Positions 48,108-57,836 of a stretch of DNA of 64,000 bases are shown in pieces. Source of the stretch: Hyphomonas sp. (GTDB lineage: Bacteria; Pseudomonadota; Alphaproteobacteria; Caulobacterales; Hyphomonadaceae); the NCBI GenBank assembly GCA_020638455.1, contig JACKIK010000001.1:62001-126000 (forward strand). The letters run 5' to 3'. Under the pieces are notes generated by a model. That model was not told where the DNA came from and made no database searches. It saw nothing but the letters and a program-made list of their open reading frames with translations. Position numbers and translations under genes: made by a program. Numbering within the stretch: position 1 is the first letter of the stretch; each line of letters begins with the position of its first letter.

Positions 48108-48371
48108 ATGGTGGACATGACTGATTTTGTGGTGACAGTCAGCCTGACGTCGGCAGAAGAAGTTGCGCTGCTCGCAACTGTTGTGGACGCGTTTATCGGA
48201 CAGGCCATCGGCCGGTCGCGGCAGGTTGCCGAGGCGCCCGATGTCATGGTGCAGACCGAATTCAATTCCAGCGGCGAAGTCTCCAAGAAGCTGATTTTCC
48301 AGGACCGGTCATGGGCGAGCGATTTCGTCGATTTCTGGGAACGCGAGAAACTGCAGGCCGCGCAGACCTGA
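48108..48371 (+). CDS. Hypothetical protein, 87 aa
   Basis: Not recognised. The product is soluble, with a beta-alpha start (FVVTVSLTSAEEVALLATVVDAFIG) and an acidic/aromatic C-terminus (ASDFVDFWEREKLQAAQT). ATGs at 48108 and 48117 are both possible. GGGGA precedes both. It ends 39 bp before thiO and could share its transcript. Confidence 0.55.
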   Translation: MVDMTDFVVTVSLTSAEEVALLATVVDAFIGQAIGRSRQVAEAPDVMVQTEFNSSGEVSKKLIFQDRSWASDFVDFWEREKLQAAQT

Positions 48372-48410
48372 TCATTCACACATTCCGGCAAACCGCATAA
48401 GTACGGGGCC

Positions 48411-49577
48411 ATGAGCCTCGCACACCGCCCGCCTGCAGCCTCCGCCCCGCGTGTCGCCATTCTCGGCGCCGGCATCATCGGCCTAGCCGCGGCCTTCGAA
48501 CTCGCCGTCCGGCGCGGCGTTCCTGTCACCGTCTACGATCCGGCCCCGTTCGGCCGCGGCGCCTCCTGGGCCGCCGCCGGCATGCTTGCTCCGGCCTTCG
48601 AAGCCGCTGCCGAAACCGGCGCCCATCCCCACCTGTTCGAACTCTGCCATCATGGCGCCGAACTCTGGCCGGCCTTCGCCGCGGATGTCGGCGCGGCCAG
48701 CGGCACGCCGCTCGGCTTCAGCGCCGGCCCCTCGCTCGCCCTCGCCTTCGACCGTGACCAGACCGCAGCGCTGCACCACCTCGCCCGCGCGCTGGACGAG
48801 CGCGGCATCGCGCATGAGGAACTCCGCCCCGGCGCCGCGCATGAACTGGAGCCCGCCATCGCGCCGGACCTCGTCGCCGCACTCCATCTGCCCACGGACG
48901 GACAGGTCGACAATCGCGCCGTGGTCAGCGCCCTGATCGCCGCGCTCCGCGCCTGCCCGCACGCCGCCCTCGTCAACGAGGCGGCACCGCTTGCGGATGA
49001 GGGCAACGGTCTAACCGTTCCAGGCCACGACCTGATCCTCGCCGCCGCTGGCTGGAAAACCGCCGCCATCGAGGTCCGGCAGGACGGCGAACTCTACAGC
49101 CTCGTCAATTGGGACACATCCCTCGACGAGATCGACTGCTATGGTGGCCAGATGCTGTCGGTCGGCGTCGGCCCGGACATGCCGGCCATGACGCTCCGCT
49201 GCGGCGGCATCTATGTCGCGCCCAAGGCAGAGCGCGTCATCATCGGTGCCACGATGGAACCCGGCATCGCCACCGAAGCGCCGGAACCGGACAAGATCGC
49301 GGCCCTTCGCGCCGACGCCGCCCGCCTCTGTCCGGCCATTGCCGATGCGCCGGAACTCGAAACCTGGGCCGGCATCCGCCCCGGCACACCGGACCGCGCA
49401 CCCCTGATCGGCGCCACCGCCGCGCCCGGCCTCTATGTCGCTGCCGGCCACTACCGGAACGGCATCCTCCTCGCCCCGATCACCGCCCACATCATTGCAG
49501 ACCTGATATTGGGCCAGCCCGTCCACGCGCTGGCCGGCGAATTCTCCCCCCACCGCAGCTACAGCCCCGTCGCCTGA
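48411..49577 (+). CDS. thiO: Glycine oxidase ThiO-like FAD-dependent amine oxidase
   Basis: 388 residues. The FAD-binding dinucleotide motif is GAGIIG (19-24), followed by an ATGxR-like region, SWAAAGMLAP and a C-terminal GAGHYRNGILLAP-type loop, the DAO/ThiO pattern. ThiO oxidises glycine to dehydroglycine for the thiazole ring of thiamin. No other thi genes are visible here, so the thiamin role is inferred from the family. Confidence 0.85.
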   Translation: MSLAHRPPAASAPRVAILGAGIIGLAAAFELAVRRGVPVTVYDPAPFGRGASWAAAGMLAPAFEAAAETGAHPHLFELCHHGAELWPAFAADVGAASGTPLGFSAGPSLALAFDRDQTAALHHLARALDERGIAHEELRPGAAHELEPAIAPDLVAALHLPTDGQVDNRAVVSALIAALRACPHAALVNEAAPLADEGNGLTVPGHDLILAAAGWKTAAIEVRQDGELYSLVNWDTSLDEIDCYGGQMLSVGVGPDMPAMTLRCGGIYVAPKAERVIIGATMEPGIATEAPEPDKIAALRADAARLCPAIADAPELETWAGIRPGTPDRAPLIGATAAPGLYVAAGHYRNGILLAPITAHIIADLILGQPVHALAGEFSPHRSYSPVA

Positions 49578-49670
49578 GCGCCCGGAAATCGGCGCCCACG
49601 CCTTGCAATCGCACCGGCCAGCGCCTAGGTCCCCGTCATCGACGCGACGGATCCTGAAGGAGGCCCCGAA

Positions 49671-49772
49671 ATGAACAACGCACAGCACCTCGCCCTGCGT
49701 TCCCATTTCATTTCACGGCCTCTCCATGACCTCCTTCCTCACGCTCGATTCCCTTTCCCTCGCCACGCCTGA
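49671..49772 (+). CDS. 33-codon leader ORF overlapping the ABC-F start
   Basis: A canonical AAGGAGG lies seven bases before ATG 49671. The 33-residue peptide is His/Arg/Pro/Phe-rich (ends ARFPFPRHA) and stops at 49770-49772, 47 bases inside the ABC-F gene in another frame. The ABC-F ATG (49726) has no strong ribosome-binding site of its own, so its translation may depend on the leader. AACGCA/TGCGTT (49677-49682, 49696-49701) could form a short hairpin. A coupling or attenuation device is inferred. Confidence 0.5.
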   Translation: MNNAQHLALRSHFISRPLHDLLPHARFPFPRHA

Positions 49773-51300
49773 CGGCACGCCGCTCTTCCGTGACCTGACC
49801 GTCTCGCTCGGCCGCGAGCGCGTCGGCCTTGTCGGCCGCAACGGTTCCGGCAAGTCGACCCTTCTGCGCGCCATCATCGGCGCGGTGCCGGTCGCCACCG
49901 GCAGCATCCATCTCGCTGGCCGCGTCGGCATGCTTCAGCAAGCCCTCGACGAGACGCAGGACCTCGCCGCCGCCCTCGGCGTTGCCAATGCGCTCGCCTG
50001 CCTCGCCCGGATGGAGCGCGGCGAGGGCAGCCCGGACGACGCCGCCGAGGCTGACTGGACCCTGCCTGCCCGCATCGATCAGGCTCTCGCGGATACCGGC
50101 CTCCGGCAAGTCCCGCTCACCACACCCATCGCCACGCTCAGCGGCGGCGAACGCATGCGCGTCGCCCTCGCCCGCCAGCTGCTGGAGGCGCCGGACCTGC
50201 TCCTCCTCGACGAACCGACCAACAATCTTGATACGGACGGACGCGCCGCCGTCATGGACCTCATCCGCGCCTGGCCCGGCGGGCTCCTGGTGGCCAGCCA
50301 CGACCGCGCCCTGCTGGAACAGGTCGACCGCATCGTGGAACTGTCCCCCATCGGCGTCACCCTGTTCACCGGCGGCTGGAGCGACTTCGCCGCCGCGCGC
50401 GAGGCGGCCCGCGATGCCGCCGAGACCGGCCTCACCCGCGCCGCCGATGAGCTGCGGCGCACCCGCGGCACAATCCAGAAAGCGAAGGAGCGCCAGGACC
50501 GGCGCGACAAGGCCGGCCGGGCCGCCCGCACCCGCGGCGACCAGCCGAAAATGCTGCTCGACAAGCGGCAGGAGCGCGCCGAGGCGAGCCGCGGCCGGGG
50601 CAGCCATCTTGCTGCCCGTCAGATGGCGGAAACCGAGGACGCCCTCGCCGCCGCCCGCGCCCGTGTCGCGATCCTCGCACCGCTCGCCATGGACCTGCCG
50701 TCATGCCACCTGCCGTCCGGCCGGCGCCTCATCGATTTCCGCGGCGTGGAAATGTCCTTCGGCGCGCGCCGCCTGTTCGGCCCGCTGGACTTCCAGCTGA
50801 CCGGCCCGGAGCGCGTCGCCATTGCCGGCCCGAACGGCGCCGGCAAGTCCACGTTCCTTCGCCTCGTCACCGGCAAGCTGCACCCCACCGCCGGCACCGC
50901 CCTGCGCCTCACCGATCATCTCGCCCTGCTCGACCAGCATGTCGGCCTGCTGGACGACGACGAAACCATCCTCGGGAACATGCACCGCCTCAATCCCGGC
51001 CTTGCCACGAACACCGCCCACGCCGCCCTCGCCCGCTTCGGCTTCCGCAACACGGACGCACTGCAGCCGGCCGGCACGCTCAGCGGCGGCGAGCGGCTGC
51101 GCGCCGGCCTTGCCTGTGTCTTCTCGCGGCCCGAGCCGCCGGAGCTGCTGATGCTGGACGAGCCGACCAACCATCTGGACCTCCGCACCGTCGAAGCCCT
51201 CGAAACGGCGCTCGCCGCCTATGACGGCGCGCTCCTTCTCATCAGTCACGACACATCCTTCCTGACGGCAGTGAGCGTCACGCGCACCCTGCCGCTGTGA
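49726..51300 (+). CDS. ABC-F family ATPase (second copy type)
   Basis: 524 residues with two ABC domains. Walker A motifs are GRNGSGKST (37-45) and GPNGAGKST; signatures LSGGERMR and LSGGERLRAG; DEPTNNLD and DEPTNHLD. The inter-domain linker is Arg/Ala-rich with a basic KERQDRRDKAGR stretch; there is no Uup-type C-terminal coil. ABC-F proteins bind the ribosome, some rescuing it from antibiotics. A resistance role is possible but not shown. An overlapping leader ORF precedes it. Confidence 0.88.
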   Translation: MTSFLTLDSLSLATPDGTPLFRDLTVSLGRERVGLVGRNGSGKSTLLRAIIGAVPVATGSIHLAGRVGMLQQALDETQDLAAALGVANALACLARMERGEGSPDDAAEADWTLPARIDQALADTGLRQVPLTTPIATLSGGERMRVALARQLLEAPDLLLLDEPTNNLDTDGRAAVMDLIRAWPGGLLVASHDRALLEQVDRIVELSPIGVTLFTGGWSDFAAAREAARDAAETGLTRAADELRRTRGTIQKAKERQDRRDKAGRAARTRGDQPKMLLDKRQERAEASRGRGSHLAARQMAETEDALAAARARVAILAPLAMDLPSCHLPSGRRLIDFRGVEMSFGARRLFGPLDFQLTGPERVAIAGPNGAGKSTFLRLVTGKLHPTAGTALRLTDHLALLDQHVGLLDDDETILGNMHRLNPGLATNTAHAALARFGFRNTDALQPAGTLSGGERLRAGLACVFSRPEPPELLMLDEPTNHLDLRTVEALETALAAYDGALLLISHDTSFLTAVSVTRTLPL

Positions 51301-51377
51301 CGCTACGTCGGCCCGCCGCAAGGCTGGACGGCTCCCGGCACTCGGAATAAGTCTGCGCCCACAAGAGGAGACGCCGC

Positions 51378-52550
51378 ATGCACCAGATCGCGCCCATGAG
51401 CGAGGACCAGCAGGCCATCAAGGCCGCCGTCGAGAAAACGCTGGAGCCGTTCGACGACGAATACTGGGCGAAGACCGACGAGACCGGCGACTGGCCCGAG
51501 GAATTCTGCGACGCCATGGCCAAGGGCGGCTGGATGGGCATCGCCTTCCCGGAGGAATATGGCGGCGCCGGTCTTGGCCTCACCGAGGCCGCGATCATGA
51601 TGGAAACGGTCACGCGCACCGGCGCGGGCTTCTCCGGCGCCTCGGCGATCCACCTCAACATCTTCGGGCCGAAGCCGCTCGAGAAATTCGGCAACCCGGA
51701 ACTGAAGCAGGAGAACCTGCCCAAGATCATTTCCGGCGAGGAAAAGATGTGCTTCGCCGTGACCGAGCCGAATTCCGGTCTCGACACGTCCAGTCTCGAG
51801 ACGAAGGCCGAGCGCACCAATAATGGCTACGTCATCAACGGCCGCAAGATCTGGACGACCGGTGCTCAGCGGGCGGACAAGATCCTGATCATCGCGCGCA
51901 CCACGCCGAAGGACCAGTGCGCCAAGCCGCATCTCGGCCTGTCCCTCTTCTACACCGACCTCAACCGCAACCGGATCGAGGCGAACCCGATTCCGAAAAT
52001 GGGCCGCAAGGCGGTGGAGTGCAACACGCTCTTCATCGACAATCTCGAAGTGCCAAAGGAACACCTGATCGGCGAGGAAGGCGCAGGCTTCAAATACCTG
52101 CTGCAGGGCCTCAACCCCGAGCGGGTACTGTTTGCCGTGGAATCCATCGGCCTCGGCTTCTCGGCGCTGGAACGCGCCGCGCGCTATGCCAATGAGCGGG
52201 TCGTGTTCGGCCGCCCCATCGGCCAGAACCAGGGCATCCAGCATCCGCTCGCCCGTTCGTGGGCGGAGCTTTCCGCCGCCGAACTGCTCGCCTACAAGGC
52301 CGCCGGCCTCTATGACAAGGGCGAGGAGTGCGGCGCCGAAGCAAACGCCTCGAAATATCTCGGCACCGAAGCCGGCTTCCGCGCCTGCGAGACAGCCGTG
52401 CTGACCCATGGCGGCATGGGCTATGCGAAGGAATACCATGTCGAGCGGATGATGCGCGAAGCCATGCTCGCCCGCATCGCCCCGGTCAGCCGCGAGATGA
52501 TCCTCAACTTCATCGCCGAACGCGTCCTGGGCCTGCCGAAGAGCTATTGA
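51378..52550 (+). CDS. Acyl-CoA dehydrogenase
   Basis: 390 residues of the FAD-dependent acyl-CoA dehydrogenase family. Features include FAVTEPNSGLDTSSL (FAD/substrate), NGRKIWTTGAQ, QGLNPERVLFAVESIG, and GGMGYAKEYHVERMMREA near the C-terminus. It introduces a trans-2 double bond into an acyl-CoA in beta-oxidation or in branched-chain catabolism; the chain length is not determined. Its 3' end overlaps the convergent membrane-protein gene by 41 bp. Confidence 0.92.
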   Translation: MHQIAPMSEDQQAIKAAVEKTLEPFDDEYWAKTDETGDWPEEFCDAMAKGGWMGIAFPEEYGGAGLGLTEAAIMMETVTRTGAGFSGASAIHLNIFGPKPLEKFGNPELKQENLPKIISGEEKMCFAVTEPNSGLDTSSLETKAERTNNGYVINGRKIWTTGAQRADKILIIARTTPKDQCAKPHLGLSLFYTDLNRNRIEANPIPKMGRKAVECNTLFIDNLEVPKEHLIGEEGAGFKYLLQGLNPERVLFAVESIGLGFSALERAARYANERVVFGRPIGQNQGIQHPLARSWAELSAAELLAYKAAGLYDKGEECGAEANASKYLGTEAGFRACETAVLTHGGMGYAKEYHVERMMREAMLARIAPVSREMILNFIAERVLGLPKSY

Positions 52551-53037
52551 CGGCGAAACCTGCCAGTAGAAAGGCCAGACCCAACGCGGCGCCGGCAGCC
52601 GCGACCAGCACCGGCTGCCTCGTGCCGGCACCGGCCAATGCCAGCACGAACGACGCGATCCAGAGCCCGGCTGGCAGGCGCAGGCGGCCGGCCACCAAAA
52701 GCGCTGCGGACAAGATGGTCAGCCCGATCAGCAGGCACACCGAACCTGCAACATAGAAGTCGATCCCGAACCGGACCGGATCCGGCCCGACAATACTGGC
52801 AAGGCCAACCATCGCGATGATGAAACCCGCAAGCCCGATCCCTCCGGTCTTTCCGGCAACGGCAGAATAGATACCCATCAGCCCGAACAGAAGCAGCGTG
52901 TCGACAATGCCATAAAGCGCTTCCAGGCCGGGCGAATCCGGTACGTAGGGAATGAAAGTGGAAAGGATGCGCAGGGCCCCGCCCACCATGCCAGCCAGAG
53001 CTCCGTACCGGACCAGTGACGTTTCCTCAATGTGCAT
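52510..53037 (-). CDS. Hypothetical membrane protein, 175 aa
   Basis: Five to six hydrophobic helices over the whole length, with short loops and a basic tail. No family is recognised. It is convergent with the acyl-CoA dehydrogenase, overlapping by 41 bp. Confidence 0.6.
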   Translation of the reverse strand: MHIEETSLVRYGALAGMVGGALRILSTFIPYVPDSPGLEALYGIVDTLLLFGLMGIYSAVAGKTGGIGLAGFIIAMVGLASIVGPDPVRFGIDFYVAGSVCLLIGLTILSAALLVAGRLRLPAGLWIASFVLALAGAGTRQPVLVAAAGAALGLAFLLAGFAVNSSSAGPGRVRR

Positions 53038-53133
53038 ATCCGCCCTCCATTTGCCGGGTGGTTCCGGCCCCTGGGGCGTACGACCTCAACCTAGGTTGAG
53101 ATCAAGAGGCTTTTTGCCCGCGGACGCGGCCGC

Positions 53134-53760
53134 CTACATATCATCCGCCTTCTTCATGTTCTGGAAGAACTCTTCCTTGCTGTTGGTGCGCGGATAGGGC
53201 GTGTCCGGCACGGGCACGCCGAGGTGCGCGCACAGCGGTTCCCAGCCGTCCTTTGCCTGGTGGACCAGCAGGCGCTCCGGCGGGAAAGCGGCCTTCACCT
53301 CGGCTTCGTGCGCCTTGAAAACGGCGATGAGATCGTCCTTTTCGCGCGCGCCGCCAAGGCTGCGGTCCAGCACTTTCGAGACCATGGTGAGCCACTCGAC
53401 GGCCGGTGGCGGCCATTTGTCCCGCGCCCAGACCGAAGCAAGGATCGTCTCCGAAATGCTGTCGTACCAGCTCTGCGGAGACCGGGACGACAGGATGAAC
53501 TTGGCGCCGGGATAATGCGCCGCCAGTTCCCGCCAGAATGCCGCCGTCGGCCAGTCCACGGCGGAACGGTATCCGGCATAGATCGTCTCGAAGTCCGGCT
53601 TTCCGTCCACCGCATCGTTCCACAGCGGCACCTGCGTGCCGCCATGCTCGATCACTTCCATCATGTGGTGGCAGGGGCCGAAGCCCAGCTGCTCAAGAGC
53701 GAGCTTCAGCGACAAGGTTCCCGTCCGGCCAAAGCCGGCACTGATGACCGATACCGTCAT
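53134..53760 (-). CDS. Sulfotransferase-family protein
   Basis: 208 residues. The N-terminal GFGRTGTLSLK (9-19) is the PAPS 5'-phosphosulfate-binding loop, and LSSRSPQSWYDSI matches the 3'-phosphate region of the Sulfotransfer_4-like family. It may sulfate a small molecule or lipid; related sequences occur in many alphaproteobacteria with unknown substrate. An 88-bp spacer separates it from the SDR gene upstream on the same strand. Confidence 0.82.
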   Translation of the reverse strand: MTVSVISAGFGRTGTLSLKLALEQLGFGPCHHMMEVIEHGGTQVPLWNDAVDGKPDFETIYAGYRSAVDWPTAAFWRELAAHYPGAKFILSSRSPQSWYDSISETILASVWARDKWPPPAVEWLTMVSKVLDRSLGGAREKDDLIAVFKAHEAEVKAAFPPERLLVHQAKDGWEPLCAHLGVPVPDTPYPRTNSKEEFFQNMKKADDM

Positions 53761-53848
53761 CGCAGTCTCTCCCTGAGCGTCCGGCTTTTGCAGCGGATCT
53801 TGCCCAAGCCGCTATCACATTTGCAGGATCGGAGACAGTGGAATCTGG

Positions 53849-54703
53849 TCAGTGCCGCGGCGTGCGCCCGCGAATACGGTCGAAGCCGGCCTTGATGGTG
53901 GCGAAGCGCTCCAGGATGGGCGCTTCGAATTCAAGGTCGGTGAAGATGTGCGGCCAGTCGCCCTCGATGCCCTCGCGCACCAGCTCGCCGACATAAAGCG
54001 GGTCGATGCCGTGTGCGATCGCGTCGCGGGCGCGCGCGGCGAACTCGGATTCCTGCATGTTGCGCCCCTCCCCGGTCGTGTCGCGCGACCCGGCGAAACG
54101 GTCCGGAACATTGCGGGCCGATTCCATGATACGGGTACGGATGAAGCCGGGGCAGAGCACCGAGACACCGATGCCGCGCGGGGCAAGTTCCTCGCGCAGC
54201 CCCTCGCTCAGCGCCACGACGCCGAACTTGGTGACATTGTAAGGCGGATTGGTGGCCGGCAGCATGCCCGCGATCGACGCCGTCGAGACGATATGCCCGC
54301 CCTCGCCATGCGATTCCATCAGTGGGCCGAAGATCTCGATGCCCCAGACAACGGACATCAGGTTGACCCCGATGGTCCATTCCCAACCTGCATCCGTCCA
54401 CTCACCATAACGCCCGCCCCCGCCGACGCCCGCATTGTTGACAAGGATATGCACCTTGCCGAAGCGCTCGACTGTCCGCTCCGCTGCCGCCTGCAGCTGT
54501 TCCTTCAGCGACACGTCGGCGATCACGCCATCGACATCGGCATTGGTCTGCTTCAGGCCGGCAATCGCCTTGTCCAGCGCTTCCTGCTCGATGTCGCACA
54601 TCATCACCTTGACGCCCGACTGCGCCAGCGCCGTCGCGATGCCCAGCCCGATGCCCGAAGCCGCCCCGGTGACGAATGCCGTCCGGCCTGCCAGATCCTT
54701 CAT
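53849..54703 (-). CDS. SDR-family oxidoreductase
   Basis: 284 residues. NAD(P) motif TGAASGIG (12-19), NNAGVGG and a catalytic Ser-Tyr-Lys set (SIAG, PPYNVTK). The 30-residue insert after the active site and the C-terminal extension resemble 'classical' SDRs acting on steroids or long acyl alcohols. ATG 54703 was chosen from a longer open frame. The substrate is not indicated by neighbours. Confidence 0.87.
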   Translation of the reverse strand: MKDLAGRTAFVTGAASGIGLGIATALAQSGVKVMMCDIEQEALDKAIAGLKQTNADVDGVIADVSLKEQLQAAAERTVERFGKVHILVNNAGVGGGGRYGEWTDAGWEWTIGVNLMSVVWGIEIFGPLMESHGEGGHIVSTASIAGMLPATNPPYNVTKFGVVALSEGLREELAPRGIGVSVLCPGFIRTRIMESARNVPDRFAGSRDTTGEGRNMQESEFAARARDAIAHGIDPLYVGELVREGIEGDWPHIFTDLEFEAPILERFATIKAGFDRIRGRTPRH

Positions 54704-54774
54704 GTCGCTCTCCCTTTTGGGGGCGACCATGCCTGCGGGCCCGGCGCCGCACAAGCCGCGACGCGAGGGAAGCC

Positions 54775-57633
54775 CTATTCGGCGGGCTGCATCACCACGC
54801 CTGCTTCCGCCGGTGCCGGCACATGCGCTACGGGTCGCCGGTAAGGGCCGCTGCGGCCCATCTTCTTCACCCGGCGGAGCGACTTCCACAACGCCGGATA
54901 GCCCGCGAAATTGCCGTACCATTCGAGCGCGATCAGCTTCATCGGATACGACCGGTCGCCCCGCACCCACCGCCACACCTGGCCCAGCCGGAACTTCGGC
55001 AGGTACACGAACAGGTTGAGCAGCGCGCGGAAGTCGCGGTCCCGGAACAGCGTCGTCAGCTGGTAGGACGTGAAGCCCTTGCTGTAGCCCCAGATCTGCC
55101 GGCGCAGCGCGTCCATCGTCCGGCGGTGCTTGTGCCAGAGATAGGCTGTTGGCTCATACAGGATCGTGCCGCCGGCCTTGAGGATCCGGTAGAACAGATA
55201 GATGTCCTCGCCCACGCCCGACGGCATGCCGGGCCCGAGCGATTCTTCCATCAGGCCGACGTCGGGATCGGCGAACACTTCCGCCCGGTAGGCGGAGTTC
55301 GCCGTGCCGCCGAGATTCCAGGTCTGCACCGAGTTCAGGCCGAAGGAGTCGAACCACGCCCGGTCCACCTCGAACCGGTAGAAGCCGCGCCCCAGCCCGC
55401 CATTGCCATAGGCCTCGAATTTCTGCTGCGACTCCGTCTTCAGCTCGTACGGCAGCACATTGCCCGTCACGCCCAGCACGTCCCGGCGCGCGAACGGCGC
55501 AATCAGCCGCTCCAGCCAGCCGGCCGGCACTTCGACATCGTCATCGATGGTCACGATGATATCGCCGCGGCTCGCCACGATCCCGGCATTGCGCGCATAG
55601 GCAACGCCCTGCCGCGGTTCTTCCACGCGCCTGACGGTCGGAAATTCCGACGTCACCAGCGCCGTGATGCCGGAGGCCGGATGGTTGTCGGCCACGATGA
55701 TCTCGACCTCGCGCGGCGTCTCCTGCGCCAGCAGCGACTTCAGGCAGGCGCGCAGATCGTCCGGCCGGTCGAACGTCCCGATCACGATACTCACGCTTTG
55801 GTCAGCACTCAGAGCTTCCGCCCCGCCTGCATCGCGCGCCGGAGCGGTTGCCGCCCTGCGCCGGGCCGGCCTGCCGATCCGGTCTGCGACCGCGGCATAG
55901 GCTTCGGACCAGTGGGCGCCATGGCGTTGCGGCTCGGCGCCATCATCGGCATGCAGGCACAGCATCTTGCCGTTCAGGTCCTGGACGATCTTCTCCGCGA
56001 GGCGCACGGGGCTGACCGCATGGTAATGGTTCACAATGTCGACCGGCCCCAGCAGAACGCCGGCATAGGTCACATACGCCTTCGCCCAGTTGTAGGCGGC
56101 GATATCGGGCAGGCCATTGTAGTCGGCAAGGTCGATCGTCCGCACGGCGCATTCGCCGGCCGGCCGGCGGTCCGCGTCGCCTGCGCTGCTGCCCGCCGCA
56201 ACGGGCGCCGCCTGCACCGGGCTCGCACCCGATCTGAGGGCGATCTGCTGCGCCAGCTTCTTCGACCGGAAATACGATGATGGTCCGCGAAGCGCGCCGC
56301 GAAGGTGCGCACCATAGAGTTCCGCCGGCAGGGTCCGCGGCGCCACCATCCCCCGGATCGCGGGCCGGAAAATGCCGGTCCATGCCCAGCTCCTGCCAAG
56401 CCGCAGGAACCGCCCGAACGAATCCGGCGACTGGCTGACCGACCGGGCGATCATCGCGAACACGCTGCCATTGTCGCCGATCTGGCGCTTCAGTGTCGCA
56501 AAGTCCCGGCGGTGGCGGTGCCACACCATGGCCGACGGCTCGTAGGCGAGCGCCTTGCCGTTGAACAGCACACGGAAGAACATTTCGAGGTCGCCCGCGC
56601 CATTGGTCGGTGTGCCGACATCGAGGGCCGGGTCGAACACGCCGATCTCGGCGAAGACGCTGCGCCGGAATGCCATGTTCGCGCCGGTGCCGAGCTTGCC
56701 GGTGCCGAAATCGTACCATGGCATGTGTTCCGCATCCGGGAAGTGCAGGCGCTTGCGCTCGAAGCCGCGGCTGAACCCGCCGTTCAGCTCGAACATGATC
56801 TGCGCATCGGTTTCCAGTTCGTACGGCACGACAAGGCCGGTCACCGCCGACAGGTCCGGATCGCCGGCAAAGGCCTCGGCGATCGCCAGGGCCCAGTTCG
56901 GGTCGACCACCACATCATCGTCCGTGAACGCAATGATTTCCGATCGGGATTCGAGGATGGCGCGGTTGCGCGCCCAGTCGAGGCCCGGCCGGTCCTCGCG
57001 CACATAGCGTACCTCGAACGGCAGGTCGCTGCGTGCCGCGGTCTTCTCGACCAGTTCCTTCACGGCACCGGTCTTCGAGGCATTGTCGATGATCACGACT
57101 TCCGCCACCGGGCCCTTGAGCTTCAGGATCGCCGACAGGCAGAGGGCCAGGTCGTCCGGCCGGTCGCGCGTGCACACCGCCACCGAAACCTTCGGCAGCT
57201 TTGACGGCCGCACCGGTTTGACGTCCAGCATCGCCGCGGGCGGCAGGCCCGCCTTGCCGGCGGCCACGGTATTGACCAGTCCCTGACGCAGGATGTCCCA
57301 GCTCAGCCGGTCGGTAATGGCCCGCTTCAGCCGTTCGGCCGTGATCCGGCCGTTCCGGACCGGCAGGTGCACCCAGCCGATGGGGACGCCATGCCAGCGC
57401 ACCAGGATCTGCGCCTTGAGACAGGTCTCAAGCCCGCTGATGTCCTGCAGCGCCTGCGCCGCTTCGGCCTCGCCGACATAGATTGGGCCCAGCACCAGAT
57501 TGCCTTTCTGCACACCACGATATCGAACGTCCCGAACAGGCCGTTCCGAACAAGGCGGACATGCAAGAACGGCGCCGTGTTGCAAATATTGCAGAGGCGG
57601 GTATTTCCGCCCCTCGATCACGGTTAACGACAT
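54775..57633 (-). CDS. Large protein with two tandem GT2 glycosyltransferase domains
   Basis: 952 residues. Domain 1 (about 145-400) has VAVCTRDRPDD and AFTDDDVVVDP (DxD-type metal site); domain 2 (about 605-870) repeats VIGTFDRPDD and VTIDDDVEVP. Each is followed by similar blocks (GANMAFRR / GTANSAYR, HRHRRDFATLKRQI / HKHRRTMDALRRQI), so the halves arose by duplication. A 150-residue segment between them has no recognised domain. It probably builds a polysaccharide with two sugar linkages. GTG 57642 and ATG 57633 are both possible starts. Confidence 0.85.
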   Translation of the reverse strand: MSLTVIEGRKYPPLQYLQHGAVLACPPCSERPVRDVRYRGVQKGNLVLGPIYVGEAEAAQALQDISGLETCLKAQILVRWHGVPIGWVHLPVRNGRITAERLKRAITDRLSWDILRQGLVNTVAAGKAGLPPAAMLDVKPVRPSKLPKVSVAVCTRDRPDDLALCLSAILKLKGPVAEVVIIDNASKTGAVKELVEKTAARSDLPFEVRYVREDRPGLDWARNRAILESRSEIIAFTDDDVVVDPNWALAIAEAFAGDPDLSAVTGLVVPYELETDAQIMFELNGGFSRGFERKRLHFPDAEHMPWYDFGTGKLGTGANMAFRRSVFAEIGVFDPALDVGTPTNGAGDLEMFFRVLFNGKALAYEPSAMVWHRHRRDFATLKRQIGDNGSVFAMIARSVSQSPDSFGRFLRLGRSWAWTGIFRPAIRGMVAPRTLPAELYGAHLRGALRGPSSYFRSKKLAQQIALRSGASPVQAAPVAAGSSAGDADRRPAGECAVRTIDLADYNGLPDIAAYNWAKAYVTYAGVLLGPVDIVNHYHAVSPVRLAEKIVQDLNGKMLCLHADDGAEPQRHGAHWSEAYAAVADRIGRPARRRAATAPARDAGGAEALSADQSVSIVIGTFDRPDDLRACLKSLLAQETPREVEIIVADNHPASGITALVTSEFPTVRRVEEPRQGVAYARNAGIVASRGDIIVTIDDDVEVPAGWLERLIAPFARRDVLGVTGNVLPYELKTESQQKFEAYGNGGLGRGFYRFEVDRAWFDSFGLNSVQTWNLGGTANSAYRAEVFADPDVGLMEESLGPGMPSGVGEDIYLFYRILKAGGTILYEPTAYLWHKHRRTMDALRRQIWGYSKGFTSYQLTTLFRDRDFRALLNLFVYLPKFRLGQVWRWVRGDRSYPMKLIALEWYGNFAGYPALWKSLRRVKKMGRSGPYRRPVAHVPAPAEAGVVMQPAE

Positions 57634-57836
57634 CGAGGTCACGGCTGCGGTTCCGGCCCGTCACCTCCCACTGGCATTCTGCCGACGGAAGCAGGCGCAG
57701 GAGCAAGGACTGAAGTCGTCGCAGACGCCTGCGAAGGCAGACTTGTCCCCGCCCCGTCCGCAGCATCCTGCAGCAGTCATTGGCCGAAAAATAAATCCAT
57801 CCAACACCCCCGGAACCGGGCGTATTCTTGCGCGCA

